Assembly: GCA_902805475.1 (NCBI GenBank)
Contig: CADCSX010000007.1
Location: forward strand, 806,001 to 870,000
DNA length: 64,000 nucleotides
Direction: 5' to 3'
Origin: Entonaema liquescens
Lineage: Eukaryota > Ascomycota > Sordariomycetes > Xylariales > Xylariaceae
In this document: positions 45,645-56,765 of the stretch, in pieces
Numbering within the stretch: the stretch's first letter is position 1
Layout of the letters: the number at the start of each line of letters is the position of its first letter
The notes under the pieces: generated by a model
The model's input: the letters and a program-made list of their open reading frames with translations, nothing else
Told to the model about the DNA's origin: nothing
Databases searched by the model: none
Translations under genes and position numbers: made by a program

Positions 45645-47986
45645 CGTCAATGTTAGTAAAAAGAGTAGCCACTAATGATCATGTCTCATTGCCTATTGAA
45701 CGTTCGTTCGCGAACCAGTGGAATTGATATTGTATTCGCGCTCTTGCAGCTCTATACCCCTATCGGAAGGGAGGGATGCAAGGAGAAAGCTAGCCAATTT
45801 CCAATTCGTCCGTGTCGGGTTTGGGCATTTTAATCGAGACAAGTTGGTATTGGTGAGAGCAAATAAGTACTTACAGATTTAGGCGATCTCAAGACAAAGG
45901 ACAAGTTTGCAAAGAAGCTTCGGGGCGACGAAGAGGCGCAACGTCAGAACGGGTGGTCGGGTCGTCGAACAGGAACATGAAGGAGAGACTATGGAAGCTG
46001 GGGAAGTAAGAAAGAGTTTGGCTGGCGAGTTAAAGATGGTACGAAAGTACGGCGTAGCACTGGCTCAAAGTCCCTAGAGTCCTACCTGATTTATCATTGG
46101 CTGGAAGGATTAAATATGGGGCTTTACTTGCAGGCTGGGAAATTGGGGCCCGTTTTGAGGGATAGTTCGCTAAGGGGGAGTAAATTGAGTAAATTTAGAA
46201 GCACGGGCCTCCTTTAGGGATTTGAATCTAGGGATTGAGGGCTTGCTCTTGCTCCTTATTTATTATTCACTTGCGAGGTGCTTACTTGCATGTGGTCTTA
46301 CTAGATTTTACCTAACATTGAAGGAATTACCTAGGGTATATACTTATGTACATGTGTACATGTATTATTATATGTGTATTACTAAAAACAGTAGGACTCA
46401 CAGCCGAATACTTGAAGCTTTACCTGACGAAGCTTAGCTTGACTTATGCTCCTAATGGTGAATATATTACTAGATTAGAAAATTTTATGCACAAACAAGG
46501 TTCTCCCAAACAATACCAAATTCGTAAGAGAATGAAAAAAAAAAGCCATTCCCTCCCCGTCCATTTTTATTAGTGTCTAATTATACCAATTTCGCATTGA
46601 ACTCCAACCCGATGAAGCTTAATTGGAAGACATTCCTTACCACAGAGAGATTTCAACGGTGACTCCCTTTACGCACATTTTGTTCTGCCGAGCTAATTAG
46701 TAGATTTGGTTGTCGGGAAGTGGTACTTGAGATTTAAGGGGTTGGACTTAGACGAAGACGAAGACTTCAGAACTCACATCTAACGATAAGTAGCAGTACC
46801 AACCCTTCCTGGTCTTCGAGAAGCATATTTATGGAAACCAACAAGAATATACTCCCATGTCCTCCTGACTGGCCCTGTTAATACGGTAGAATCTTACGCA
46901 ATAGCCTTTGTGAAGTAGTTATGGTTCGATCTCTTCCACTTATAATACTGATCTTCTAGGCCATTTTCTCGAACAAGAACCTGAGATTGTTTCCCTACGT
47001 CAAGTCATGAATGTAACCACGATACAATCAACGCTTATAATGGCGTTCGTACAATGCGTCATATCAATACAAAAGAGCCAAGACATACGATATCCCATTT
47101 CGGGGATAACGGGGTGGATCATTAGCCAGCTACGATCTTGGATCCCCAAAGCATCAGCATTTGTGGTCATAAATGAGGTAGCCTGTTTTACCCAGAGTTA
47201 TCACTTATTCATTTATGATCGAAACGAGATTTCATGGAATAGCACTACATCGTATTTTAACAACCCCTAAGGCAACGCACGCAAGCAAGTAATAGGGGTC
47301 AAGAAGTCTTATCGGGGACGGATAAGAGCACCCATTACTTCGACAATGGCAGTATTTTCTCTAGGAACTACGCATACAGATATACTCAGCGATCTTGAGC
47401 CAGTGTGTGACGAGATGGGTAGGTAGTTTGGAACCGGATATTGTTGTAATTTTGATGACGAACCGACGACCGTAACTCAGCATCATGCTCTATATCAAAC
47501 ATCCACCACCAAGAGAGGCGTTTTCAAAGCCGGCCTATTTTATCAAGCACCAAGTGATTCTCAGTAGTTAATTCTACGTTACCTATTTAGATGCGGGTAG
47601 TCCATCGCAACAGTCATCCACAAGGTTGGTTTCTATAGTGACGTCCGGGGCTGATCCGATAGCCTTGACAAACTTAACTAGACTTTTTACAGAACTCAAC
47701 GGCATTGAATAACTTGAGGTTGAGGCTCATAAGAAGGTGCGCATGTTGTAAAAGTTGAAAATGACCAAAGGGTACAAGCGTACACTAGTAAATTTGTATG
47801 TAGGGTCAAGTACCTCTTAATGTCATTTTGAATTGGCACTGATATCACGTGACCTCTCTCGTAGTTTAAATAAAAGATAGGGGTTTGCTTTCCCGCAAAT
47901 TATCAGTTAACTACCTATATTTTTCTATTCTAACTTATTTATTTTTCACTTTTAAAAGCAATAGATAAAATATTAATTTATGCGCA
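45645..47986. other. Intergenic between G-gamma and DUF3716-type gene
   Basis: The first few hundred bases are the G-gamma upstream region. The rest is AT-rich with short open frames on both strands that show no family resemblance. No repeat array or RNA gene was seen. Confidence 0.5.
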
Positions 47987-48725
47987 ATGGCTTCAGCTCT
48001 ACGCCTTTCTATCGATTGGGACGACTTTCCTGAAATTAGCCCGTCAACCTTTGAATTGCTAGGTAATCCTACACATACGGAAGGCTGTGCTGCGTGCTGT
48101 ATCGAATAAGTTGTTTGAGGTGCTGCCTGACTGGTTGGAAACACAGGTAGAAGAAAATCCTCGTATCTGTGAGCTGGCTATGCGAATTCATGCTCTTCCT
48201 CCCGACACAGACTTCGATATGCCCTCTTTGTCCACACTTTTACAACCCACTAATCCGTTAGTTCATGAATTTCCTGGCCCAATGGAACATCAGAATACTT
48301 CGTCGAATACCGATGTCCCTTCTCCCCCTGAAATAAATATGGATGGTTCATCAACTCACCCGGCAACTTCTTCTCGCGTTGTTACAGAAGCATATGATTA
48401 TGTTATTCCTACAACCCTTTCAATAAGTAAACAGGCTAGGTTTTTGCTTGATAAACCAGCGCGGCGCTTGCTTGAACACAGCCAACAAACTATAACCTCT
48501 GGACGACCGGTTAATCTCGAACGGCCGTGTAATTTAGTGGCTGCTTTGCTCCAGGCAGCTGGCATCACCAAGCCTCATCGTGAGAGATGTCAATCATGTC
48601 GGGATGGAAAAGGTCCTTGGAATACATGTGTTGTGTATTCCTGGGTAGAAGAGGATTTAAACGGGGCTTGTGCCAACTGCCGTTACAATAGCAAAGCTTA
48701 TTGCTGCTCTTTTTGGAGAGGCTAG
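47987..48725 (+). pseudogene. DUF3716-type cysteine-rich protein, frameshifted
   Basis: The C-terminal third reads ERCQSCRDGKGPWNTCVV, then GACANCRYNSKAYCCSF. This fits the CxxC...GP..C...GACANC...CS pattern of the fungal DUF3716 domain, a probable small metal-binding module of unknown role. The 5' part begins at the ATG at 47987 with SALRLSIDWDDFPEIS, but that frame ends at a stop near 48107. The domain-bearing frame is open only from about 48061 and reaches the stop at 48725. The overlap is about 45 bp, too short for an intron, so a one-base shift around 48061-48105 is the simplest explanation. Without it the first ATG in the domain frame is at 48180, giving 181 aa. Such genes are often lineage-specific and variable in fungi. 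It may be a damaged gene, a later-starting live gene or a sequence error. Confidence 0.6.
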
Positions 48726-49817
48726 TTTATTAGCACATGCTGGGTAGGTATTCTAAATTGTGGTAACTGACTTATGGTTGATAGAGCGCAACATGAATGA
48801 AACCCCACCGCTTGAGGAAGAGAGTACTCTATCCTCACATTACATCTTTACTGTGAATTTGTTCTGTTACGAGACATATGATAGGATAGACACGTAGTAG
48901 GTAAAGAACCAACAACCTTCGATAACTTGCGAGACCCAAGACCACACAAATTTCATGTTAAGGACGTATCAACTATGCGGTATTTCTATATTCCTATGAC
49001 GGTCATAGATTTGGTTTCTATTATAACGCAACTATTTCGAACTCGTCCCTACGCTATTGATCCTATAAACCTTCCGACTACAGCAGAACTGTTAATGAGC
49101 GCCTTATGTCGAAGTCGACCTAAACAAATATCTTGTCCATCTTGCGACAGAAAGATCTAACCGTTGCAAATTTGATATAACTACTTGGAAATATGTTTCG
49201 GCTTTCTGTGTTTGCCATGTCTGGGTTGCCAAAGTTTCTCGCTTCAGGATGCTCTAGATCAAAGTTAAGTGATATCTTATAACTACCCAACTTTAGGGGT
49301 ATGTTAGTATAACCAAGTCATTAGACAATTTCGTTATCAATACTGTACGCCCATGGTTTAAATAGAATTTTGTTCATGATGGCTGGTTTAAGAAGTCAAT
49401 CGCGATAGCTTAGGAATGAGTTTATAGTTCATGTACAGCAAAATTGATCAATCATGATTGTTCTAATAGCCATATAACAACCTTTTTATGTAGTACCAAC
49501 CCGCAGTCCTAATATTTATATAGAAGGCATATGCAACTACATGTCATTCCGGTAAATACATGTATACCTAGGTACCTAGGCAGGGAAGTACGCGCTACGG
49601 AAGATGCAAGTAGGTAGGTAATGGTTGGCAGGACCCAGGCAGCCCACCTAAAATCACGTGAATGCAAAAAATTAGCCCGTGCCCCTCGCCTTCGTAAACC
49701 CACAGAAAGTGGCACAAATCCAAATTCTTCAACATCAGACATCGCGGTTTTTTCACCGTTGTCAACCGGTAGCATCAATCTCCCCCTAATCCCTTTTCAT
49801 CAAGGAGATTGCCCAAG
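48726..49817. other. Intergenic upstream of eIF3a
   Basis: An open stretch at 48927-49157 (plus) ends KQISCPSCDRKI, with a CxxC. It could be debris of another Cys-rich gene, but the start is unclear. Overlapping palindromes TACCTAGGTA and TACCTAGGCA lie at 49565-49582. The last 200 bp are the eIF3a leader. Confidence 0.5.
49565..49582. repeat. TACCTAGGTA palindrome, overlapping double copy
   Basis: A perfect 10-bp palindrome at 49565-49574 overlaps a near-copy (TACCTAGGCA). Further exact copies occur at 38335-38344, 44825-44834 and 56480-56489, and near-copies at 34081, 53227, 59845 and 59941. All lie outside genes. Confidence 0.85.
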
Positions 49818-52800
49818 ATGCCGCCGCCACCGCATCAGAAGCCTGAGAATGTTCTCAAGCGGGCGCAGGAGCTTATCGGTGTCAACCAGGCTCCCGCCGC
49901 CTTGAATCTTCTCCATGATCATATCACATCCAAACGTTCACGAAATGTCCCCATCGTGTCTTTGGAGCCTGTAATGCTCCTCCTAGTCGAACTATCTGTC
50001 GAGCAGAAGAAGGGAAAGCTCGCTAAAGATGCGCTCTATTCTTACAAGAACATCGCTCAGAATACAAATATCAGCACTATCGAACTTGTACTCAAGAAGT
50101 TTATCGAGTTGGCCGCGGAAAAGGTTACAGAGGCACAGAAGAAAGCGGATGAGTTGCAAGAAAGTATCGAAGCGACTGCGACCTCGAGCATCGATGACCT
50201 GGAAGCCAGCGAGACCCCCGAGTCTATCTTGTTAGCCACAGTCTCGGGCGAGCAATCCAGAGACCGTACCGAACGGGCTGTCGTCACACCCTGGCTTAAG
50301 TTCCTCTGGGAAGCTTACCGTACAGTCCTCGACATCCTACGAAACAATGCTAGGTTGGAAATACTCTACCAGAGCACTGCCACCCAGGCATTCGATTTCT
50401 GCCTTAAGTACCAGCGAAAGACTGAATTCCGACGACTCTGCGAGCTCCTACGCAACCATGTCCAGACCGCCGCCAAGTACTCGAGTCAGATGCATGCTAT
50501 TAACCTCAATGACCCGGATACACTACAAAGGCATCTTGAAACCCGTTTTCAGCAGCTAAATGTCGCCGTTGAACTTGAGCTCTGGCAAGAAGCCTTCCGA
50601 AGTGTTGAAGATATCCACACTCTTCTTAACCTTAGCAAGCGGCCTCCCAAGAATGTCATGATGGCCAATTACTACGAGAAACTCACCCGAATCTTCCTCG
50701 TCGGCGAGAACTACCTCTTCCATGCTGCCGCCTGGTCTCGATACTACTCCCTTCTCCGACAGTCCGCAGCCCTTGTAGCCACTGGCCAGAGCAAGAAGTC
50801 TGATAACCCCTCTGCTACAGAGGCAGACCTCCAGAGAGCTGCTTCCTTCGTTCTTTTGTCGGCTCTCTCAATTCCTGTCATCAGCACGTCTCGATCTCGA
50901 GGCGCAATGGTCGACTTTGATGAGGCGAAGAAGAATAAAAACTCTCGCCTTACTCACCTGCTGGGCATGGCCTCTGCGCCTACCCGCGCCGGCCTGTTCC
51001 GCGATGCCCTTTCTAAGGCACTTCTAAAGCGTGCGCGCCCGGAGATCAGGGATCTCTACAACATTCTTGAGGTCGACTTCCACCCTCTATCTATCTGCCA
51101 AAAGATTTCCCCTATTTTAACCAAGATCAGCGCGGATTCCGAAATGGAAAAGTATATTTTACCGCTCCAACAAGTCATCCTGACTCGATTGTTCCAGCAG
51201 CTGTCTCAGGTGTACGAGTCTGTTGACCTAGCGTTTGTAGAGAGCCTTGCCCAATTCCCAGACCCCTTCCAAATTTCCCGTGGAACTATTGAGAAGTTCA
51301 TCATGAATGGAAATAAGAAGGGCGATCTCTCAATTCGTATGGATCATGCTACCGGAGTACTCAACTTCGATAAGGACGTATTCGCGTCTTCGAAGGCCGT
51401 TCATGCTGGCTCAGCGGCCGGTTCTGCAGAGAGCCCTATTGGGACCGTGCAGCGTCTCCAGAACACGCCTTCGGAGATTGTCCGCTCGCAGCTGACTAGG
51501 CTTACAACTACTCTGTACACCACTTGCTTCTACGTTGATCCATCCCACCGACAGCGTCTAGCCGAAGCTCGACAAGCCGCCTTGGTCAGAGCCAAGGCCG
51601 GCGCCGAGCAGGAGCATCGTGAGACTTTGGCTCGTAAGGAAATCATCCAAAAGCGAAAGGAAGAGGCATCGGAGCTGCAAGCGAAGAGAGAAAAGGAAAA
51701 GGCAAGACAGAAGCGTCTTCAGGAGCAGGCATTAGCCGAAGCTGAGGAGCGACGGCTGGCTCAAGAGCAGAAGGAGCGTGAGGAAAAACGCCTCAAAGAC
51801 GAGAGAGATCGTGTTCGCAGAGAGGAACTCAAGAAGCAAATTGCCGACCTCAAGATTGGTCCCAATGCTATTGACATTGATATTGAGAACCTTGACGAAT
51901 TTGACAGCAACCGTCTTCGTGCCATGAAGCTTGCCCAGCTCGAAAGAGAGAAGAATGATATCAACGAGAGGCTTCGCATCACTGGGAAGCGTATTGACCA
52001 TCTTGAACGTGCTTTTAGGAAAGAAGAGGTCAAGAAGCTTCCTGAAGACTATGCTAAACAGCGAGAGCGTGACTTGGCTGCTTACGAGTCCGTGAAGGCA
52101 GAGACATTGCGGGAGGCGGAAGAGAAACACAAACAGAGCGTTGAACTCAAGCACCGTCTAAGCCGCCTCATGCCCTACTACGAATCGTTCAGGAAGTCTC
52201 TGCACGATCGTCGCCGTGATGAGTTTGAGAAGCGTCAACGCGACGCTGAAAGAGAACTGGAGAAACAAATTACAGCTCGCAAGAAGGAGTACCGCGAGCG
52301 TAAGCTACGGGAGAAGCGAGAGCGGGATGAAAAGAGAGCTCTGCGAGAAGCAGAAGAACGCGCCGAGAAGGAGAAGAAAGAGCAGGAGCAGCGTGCCGAA
52401 GCGAAGCGCCAGGAGATGCTCAGAATCAAGGAGCAGCGAGACAGAGAGCGTCAAGAAGCTCAAGAAAAACAAGCTCTCCAGGAGAGAAGAGCTGAAGAGG
52501 CGCTCGCCAGGAGACAAGCAGAAAAGGAACGGGAGCGCACACAACCCGTACGCGAGCCAGCCGACATGGGTCGTACTGGTTCCAACGATCGGCCGTCCGG
52601 AGCGCCGCGCCTCAATCTTGTCGGATCTAAACCATCTTGGCGTGATCGTGAAGCCTCAAAGAACGCCGCTGGCGCCGCCGGTAGCAATGGGCCAAGCCGT
52701 ACCGGTACTCCTATGGAGCGCACCGATTCTAACGAGCGCCCCCCTGAGCGCGAGCGCGAGCGTGAGCGTGAGCGCCCCACCGAGCGTGCGTCTGGACCCC

Positions 52801-53012
52801 CCCGACTACCTCTTCAAGGGAAGCAGGGTTCTTCCTGGCGCGATCGCGAGGCTGCTAAGCAAGCTCAAGCGGCCCCTAGCACCCAGAGTGGTTCTAGGGA
52901 CAGGGAAAGTGCACCTTCACCGGCTCCCACACAGGCTCCTAGTGAGGCTCTGAAGCCTTCTGGTGCTCCTGGAAAGTGGGTGCCCCGACGTCTCCGAGAA
53001 CAGCAAGGTTAG
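49818..53012 (+). CDS. TIF32: Translation initiation factor eIF3 subunit a
   Basis: The largest eIF3 core subunit scaffolds the complex on the 40S ribosome and supports pre-initiation complex assembly and scanning. It is an intact single exon of 1064 aa starting at the ATG 49818 (MPPPPHQKPENVLKRAQELI, the family's conserved opening). The N-terminal helical repeats (about 1-400) contain LFQQ- and KYQRKTEFRRLCELLRNH-type helices. The PCI winged-helix region spans about 411-517 (DLYNILEVDFHPLSICQKI to IRMDHATGVLNF). A very long charged coiled coil runs from about 575 to 905, rich in Arg, Glu, Lys and Gln. The tail (905-1064) contains SWRDREA repeats and an Arg-Glu run. Length and order match fungal eIF3a. 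It converges on a CFEM gene, with 463 bp between the stop codons. Confidence 0.97.
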   Translation: MPPPPHQKPENVLKRAQELIGVNQAPAALNLLHDHITSKRSRNVPIVSLEPVMLLLVELSVEQKKGKLAKDALYSYKNIAQNTNISTIELVLKKFIELAAEKVTEAQKKADELQESIEATATSSIDDLEASETPESILLATVSGEQSRDRTERAVVTPWLKFLWEAYRTVLDILRNNARLEILYQSTATQAFDFCLKYQRKTEFRRLCELLRNHVQTAAKYSSQMHAINLNDPDTLQRHLETRFQQLNVAVELELWQEAFRSVEDIHTLLNLSKRPPKNVMMANYYEKLTRIFLVGENYLFHAAAWSRYYSLLRQSAALVATGQSKKSDNPSATEADLQRAASFVLLSALSIPVISTSRSRGAMVDFDEAKKNKNSRLTHLLGMASAPTRAGLFRDALSKALLKRARPEIRDLYNILEVDFHPLSICQKISPILTKISADSEMEKYILPLQQVILTRLFQQLSQVYESVDLAFVESLAQFPDPFQISRGTIEKFIMNGNKKGDLSIRMDHATGVLNFDKDVFASSKAVHAGSAAGSAESPIGTVQRLQNTPSEIVRSQLTRLTTTLYTTCFYVDPSHRQRLAEARQAALVRAKAGAEQEHRETLARKEIIQKRKEEASELQAKREKEKARQKRLQEQALAEAEERRLAQEQKEREEKRLKDERDRVRREELKKQIADLKIGPNAIDIDIENLDEFDSNRLRAMKLAQLEREKNDINERLRITGKRIDHLERAFRKEEVKKLPEDYAKQRERDLAAYESVKAETLREAEEKHKQSVELKHRLSRLMPYYESFRKSLHDRRRDEFEKRQRDAERELEKQITARKKEYRERKLREKRERDEKRALREAEERAEKEKKEQEQRAEAKRQEMLRIKEQRDRERQEAQEKQALQERRAEEALARRQAEKERERTQPVREPADMGRTGSNDRPSGAPRLNLVGSKPSWRDREASKNAAGAAGSNGPSRTGTPMERTDSNERPPERERERERERPTERASGPPRLPLQGKQGSSWRDREAAKQAQAAPSTQSGSRDRESAPSPAPTQAPSEALKPSGAPGKWVPRRLREQQG

Positions 53013-53475
53013 GCATTGAAGGACCGGCGTTACGGGGGGTTTGGGTTCAGTATGAATGACTAGCTTGTAGTTTAGAATCACGAAGAGAAATAAACTGCCT
53101 TATTATTTACAAGCGCGCCTGCGATCGTACGCAGGACCCGCGACTTTTGCACCTTATGTTCGTTTACAATAGATCAAGTGAGGATCGAACTGTCACGTTT
53201 AGTTACCTACGTACCTCGAAAGGCTTTGCCTAGGTACCTACTTAATATGTACCTTATATAGTAAGGTACCTCAATTCATCAAAGGTTACCATTGGCTTCT
53301 CATTATTTCTAAGTGCTTAGCTCCTATCTACCGACTTGGTACTATATGTATATGCTACTAGGCATGGGTATTTAGTATATTAAAATACCTCCTTTTCATT
53401 TTCGCCGTAAATTCATCTATGCTGTACAGTCCAGATCTTGGTCAGTCGTTATTCACAATTGGTGGCCATCCGGCA
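53013..53475. other. Convergent intergenic spacer with hairpin
   Basis: The shared 3' flank of eIF3a and the CFEM gene. It contains several ACCTA/GGTACC words and a perfect inverted repeat at 53249-53269: 8-bp arms GTACCTTA and TAAGGTAC with the 5-nt loop TATAG. The hairpin lies between two converging genes, where it could mark 3'-end formation, but that is a guess. Confidence 0.6.
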
Positions 53476-54425
53476 TTATTTCCAAGGCGTAGGCAATACT
53501 GGGCTTCCATCATCTGGACGGCGTAGGACGGGATCAGCACTAAGCTCAACCGGCTTCTCATGTGTTGCCAATTCTTTGACGGGATGAAATCCGGACAGCG
53601 TGTGCTCCGTCGGGAGCTCACTCACTGGCGCACCCTCCAGTTGCACTTTATCTTCCGTAGCCAAGGCAATGCCTATATCCTTTGGGTCTCCTCCGTCGCC
53701 ATCCTCTCGTGGGCCGAGATCTGTCTCTGCAGACTCCTCTCCATGTGGACGCTTTGCCCGCTGCCTACCCAGTCGGAATGCGTAAAGCAGTAATCCTCCC
53801 GTGATCAAAATACATGCGACGCCTACTCCTACCGCTAGCCCGGCTATAGCACCTCCGCTTAGGCCGCCTCCACCTCCTCCCGAATTCGAAGTTTGTTGTT
53901 CTGTACCAGGCGGCGCGGTGGCGGCAGCTGGCGAGGTCATGCTCGTCGCCGATGCGGTAGATGATGGTGTCCTCCCCCACGAAGTGGTCCAAAATGGTGG
54001 GTGTCCGCCTCCTATAAAATCACCTGCCGAGTAATCGCTACCGACTTCTGCCCCGTTGTCGCTGCAGTACTGTAGAAAGCCCGAGTGTAATTTGTCTGTA
54101 CGTAATATACTTAGCTCCGTACCCCGACACAGATAATTAATCTATGGTAATGACAGATGACGGCCAACATACTCGCAAGCTGCTCCGTAGAGTTTCCGGA
54201 ACACGCTCCCTGGGCACAGGGCACAGAGCCCGGCCCTATATTCCTGATATTACTACACAGACATTTGGTATCTTCGGATCCGGTACAGTTCGAGTTTGTG
54301 GTGATCGAGGTCTCGATACACGACTGGGCGCATTCTGGTAGGTACGTTGTGAGGTTTTGAGAGGCGATGGCTAGAGCGATCCACGCTAGTATAGGGAATA
54401 TAACCCGTAGTATATGCGCCATCAT
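53476..54425 (-). CDS. CFEM-domain single-pass membrane protein (8 Cys)
   Basis: Surface proteins of this build may bind haem or act as receptors. Exon 1 (from ATG 54425) encodes a signal peptide (HILRVIFPILAWIALAIAS) and a full eight-cysteine CFEM domain: PECAQSC, NC, KCLC, VPC, ACSGN and AVIC, with 15 residues between the last two cysteines as in the family. The intron is uncertain. 54128-54070 (59 bp) keeps the last Cys and the frame, giving 296 aa; 54154-54096 would also keep frame but lose that Cys. Exon 2 encodes a Thr/Ser/Pro stalk, a Gly-rich turn, a membrane helix (GAIAGLAVGVGVACILITGG) followed by Arg/Lys, and a cytoplasmic tail with GFHPVKELATHEKPVELS. The family is sure; the function of this copy is unknown. 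Confidence 0.85.
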
Positions 54426-56693
54426 GTTATAATCCAAGCTGTCTCGTTCAGAGACGACGCCTCCGTAACATCAAGGGCTTGAGAAAAAAAAGCATAAGGC
54501 AGGTGGGTAAGATGCAGCAGCAGCAGCAGCAGTATGACGAGAGAAGAATATGGGGGAGGGGAAAGTTTTTTTCCCTTTCGATGAGAAAAGGGGGCACGAG
54601 GCTGGCGGATGCAGTTCCCCGGAGGAACTTCTTCACCAGAGATCATCAGAGGGAACCTTATTTGAATTAGAAATACATGATATGATGGGTATAGTGCGGT
54701 TCCCAAGAAGGAAATAGATAGTGCACGGCGATGGTCTGGGATCTTACTGGACCGCGAGCATAAGTGACGGCTACCGATCCGGTATAGGGGCAGGCGGCAG
54801 GATCCTACCGTAGCACGGCACTGTGCCGTCTTATTGCGGTGGATGTGCTCGACTCGCCCTGGCCGAGCCGGAAGGCTATACAGGGGGGCCTCGGTGCCGG
54901 AGGCCGCAAAAAGGATTGTAATTGTTAAACATCTTACACCTTGTTGCTATCTAGATCACCTGTATCACCGTTTTTCTCTTTTGAGAAAGAATATACCGCC
55001 ACAAAGCCAAAAAGAAACAACAGAAGGGGGGCACAACATATTCACTGGCTAGCCTTACATATGATATGAGATGTTATAGATTATATTGCTAAGGTAGTAG
55101 TGGTGGTTGCAGGGAGGCGGGGTCCGCAGCAATATTGTTCATGATGCGGTGGTGGAAAGCTGCAGCGTAGGGTAGCAGTCGAAGACCACTTGCTTTTTTT
55201 CTCTTCTTGGCACCCCGGTCGGTCAGCTTGAAAGGATCAGCCCCGGGCAAAGCCTTCGGGAATGGAAGATTCAGGTCTTTATTTATTCGTCATTGCCTCG
55301 CTTAAAACAGTCATTAGACATGTGCCGAAGGGTTGACGCTGGATTGAAGATACCACGCTGATTGTCCTGTTATAAAGTGCTTATACATATCATTCAGCCC
55401 GTCGCTGAAACAGAAGTTTGAGTTTTTAACCTAGTCCTTGACTTGCTCGCTGACGGTTACATTTTAAAAATGGCATTCGTACGAGTCTCGAAGAATAAAG
55501 GTTTGCATATGCATGTCAGCAGGCGCTTGGTGTTTATACCTAGCTTATAGAAACCCCTTGAATATTAGCCGGTCTTCCTGCATCAGAGCTGAGGCTAACG
55601 AAAATCCACAACAGTTACTATTTTCTCGGGTCGAATATATATGAAATATTCTGCTACTACATCTAACCGTATATACTTTGCTAGTCCCATAGTTCAATAT
55701 GTAACCCCGTTCATGGAGTATTCAAACTGATAGATGGTTGCATAAGTGTATCGGAGCCGCGATATATTCCCTTTTCGTCTATGTCAAAAGCTTAGATTCC
55801 AATGTCCATTTAACAAAAGGTAGGCAGTCATTCGACTCCGAGGCAATAGCAATCAATCCCGCACTACTTTTAATAAAGAACCATGGAAGGCTGAGTGTTG
55901 AGGAGCTATTTCTAATAACTCACTCCTAAATTGATCGGACACTGTCTTCGCATCTTGACAATAGAAGTATATACGTTACTTACGAATGGAACATGTCACA
56001 TAATCAAAGATAGATAGTTGACGTCCAATTAGGAGTAAGATAGTTAGAAGTTTAAGGTAATCTATGAAGACTCCTGTAATTCTTTGGCGAATAAGACTCT
56101 CACCAAAGATTCTTAAGACAAGATGAGCCAAGGGAAATCGCGAACAGAAAAGACTTCTAGACGGAGCTTCATACGATAAATATTAAGAGCCTTTTCTTAA
56201 ACATTACTCGATCTATGTACCAAGAATAACGCTTATTTTAATGAGGTTGATCATGAGCCTCTCGCGGTTTCTATCTCATATAAATGAACTTCTATGTATG
56301 CCAATTTATAGAATGCTACTTATATATCATTGGTTATATGCTGATGGAAGAGTAACATGTAATCCATTTGAGGCACAAGATATTACTATCTTATAGGAAT
56401 GAAATAAGCATGATGTCTGTGATGTTGAATCCCTTAGGCCTGCGTCAGATGCTGGAAAAGGGGCTACATGTAGATTACCTACCTAGGTACCTAACCTAGA
56501 TATAAGTGTTGCATCTACGCGAGTTTTGCGAGTAAAGAGTGACAAGAGTAAAAAATAAAATAAAAGTTAACTCAAAGAGTGGAACAACCTCCACTTCGAT
56601 AACCCTAACTTGGGGGTTTTATCACCAAAAAAATTCAGTAACTTCCTAGTGCTGTGACTAGGTCGTGACCAAGCATGGACTGAACAGATTTAC
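54426..56693. other. Intergenic with (CAG)n repeat
   Basis: The first part is the upstream region of the CFEM gene; it contains a CAG/GCA run at about 54512-54530. The rest is AT-rich. An exact TACCTAGGTA palindrome lies at 56480-56489 and an A7 run at 56627-56633, which reads as T7 downstream of the tRNA gene. I see no protein gene. Confidence 0.5.
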
Positions 56694-56765
56694 TGCCTCC
56701 ACCCCGGATCGAACGAGGGATCTTTGCATTACAAGTGCAACGCGTTACCACTGCGCCATAGAGGC
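56694..56765 (-). tRNA. tRNA-Thr (anticodon UGU)
   Basis: The minus-strand sequence folds into a standard cloverleaf of 72 nt with no intron. The acceptor stem is GCCTCTA with TGGAGGC (one G-T pair), discriminator A. The D-arm starts GCGC and includes AGTGGTAA. The anticodon stem TTGCA/TGCAA encloses the loop CTTGTAA, so the anticodon is TGT, reading ACA threonine codons. The T-arm CCTCG/CGGGG encloses TTCGATC. The internal promoter boxes are clear (TGGCGCAGTGG and GTTCGATCC). No CCA is encoded, as expected in a eukaryote. The nearest strong T run is 61-67 nt downstream. Confidence 0.95.

Noticed and set aside
51732..52780. Minus-strand open frames opposite eIF3a
   Set aside because: They are Ser/Leu/Phe-rich translations of the opposite strand of a Lys/Glu/Arg coiled coil, so they are shadows.
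53168..53195. AGGATCGAAC, resembling a reversed tRNA B box
   Set aside because: The neighbouring bases do not form a T-stem, and no A box lies at the right distance.
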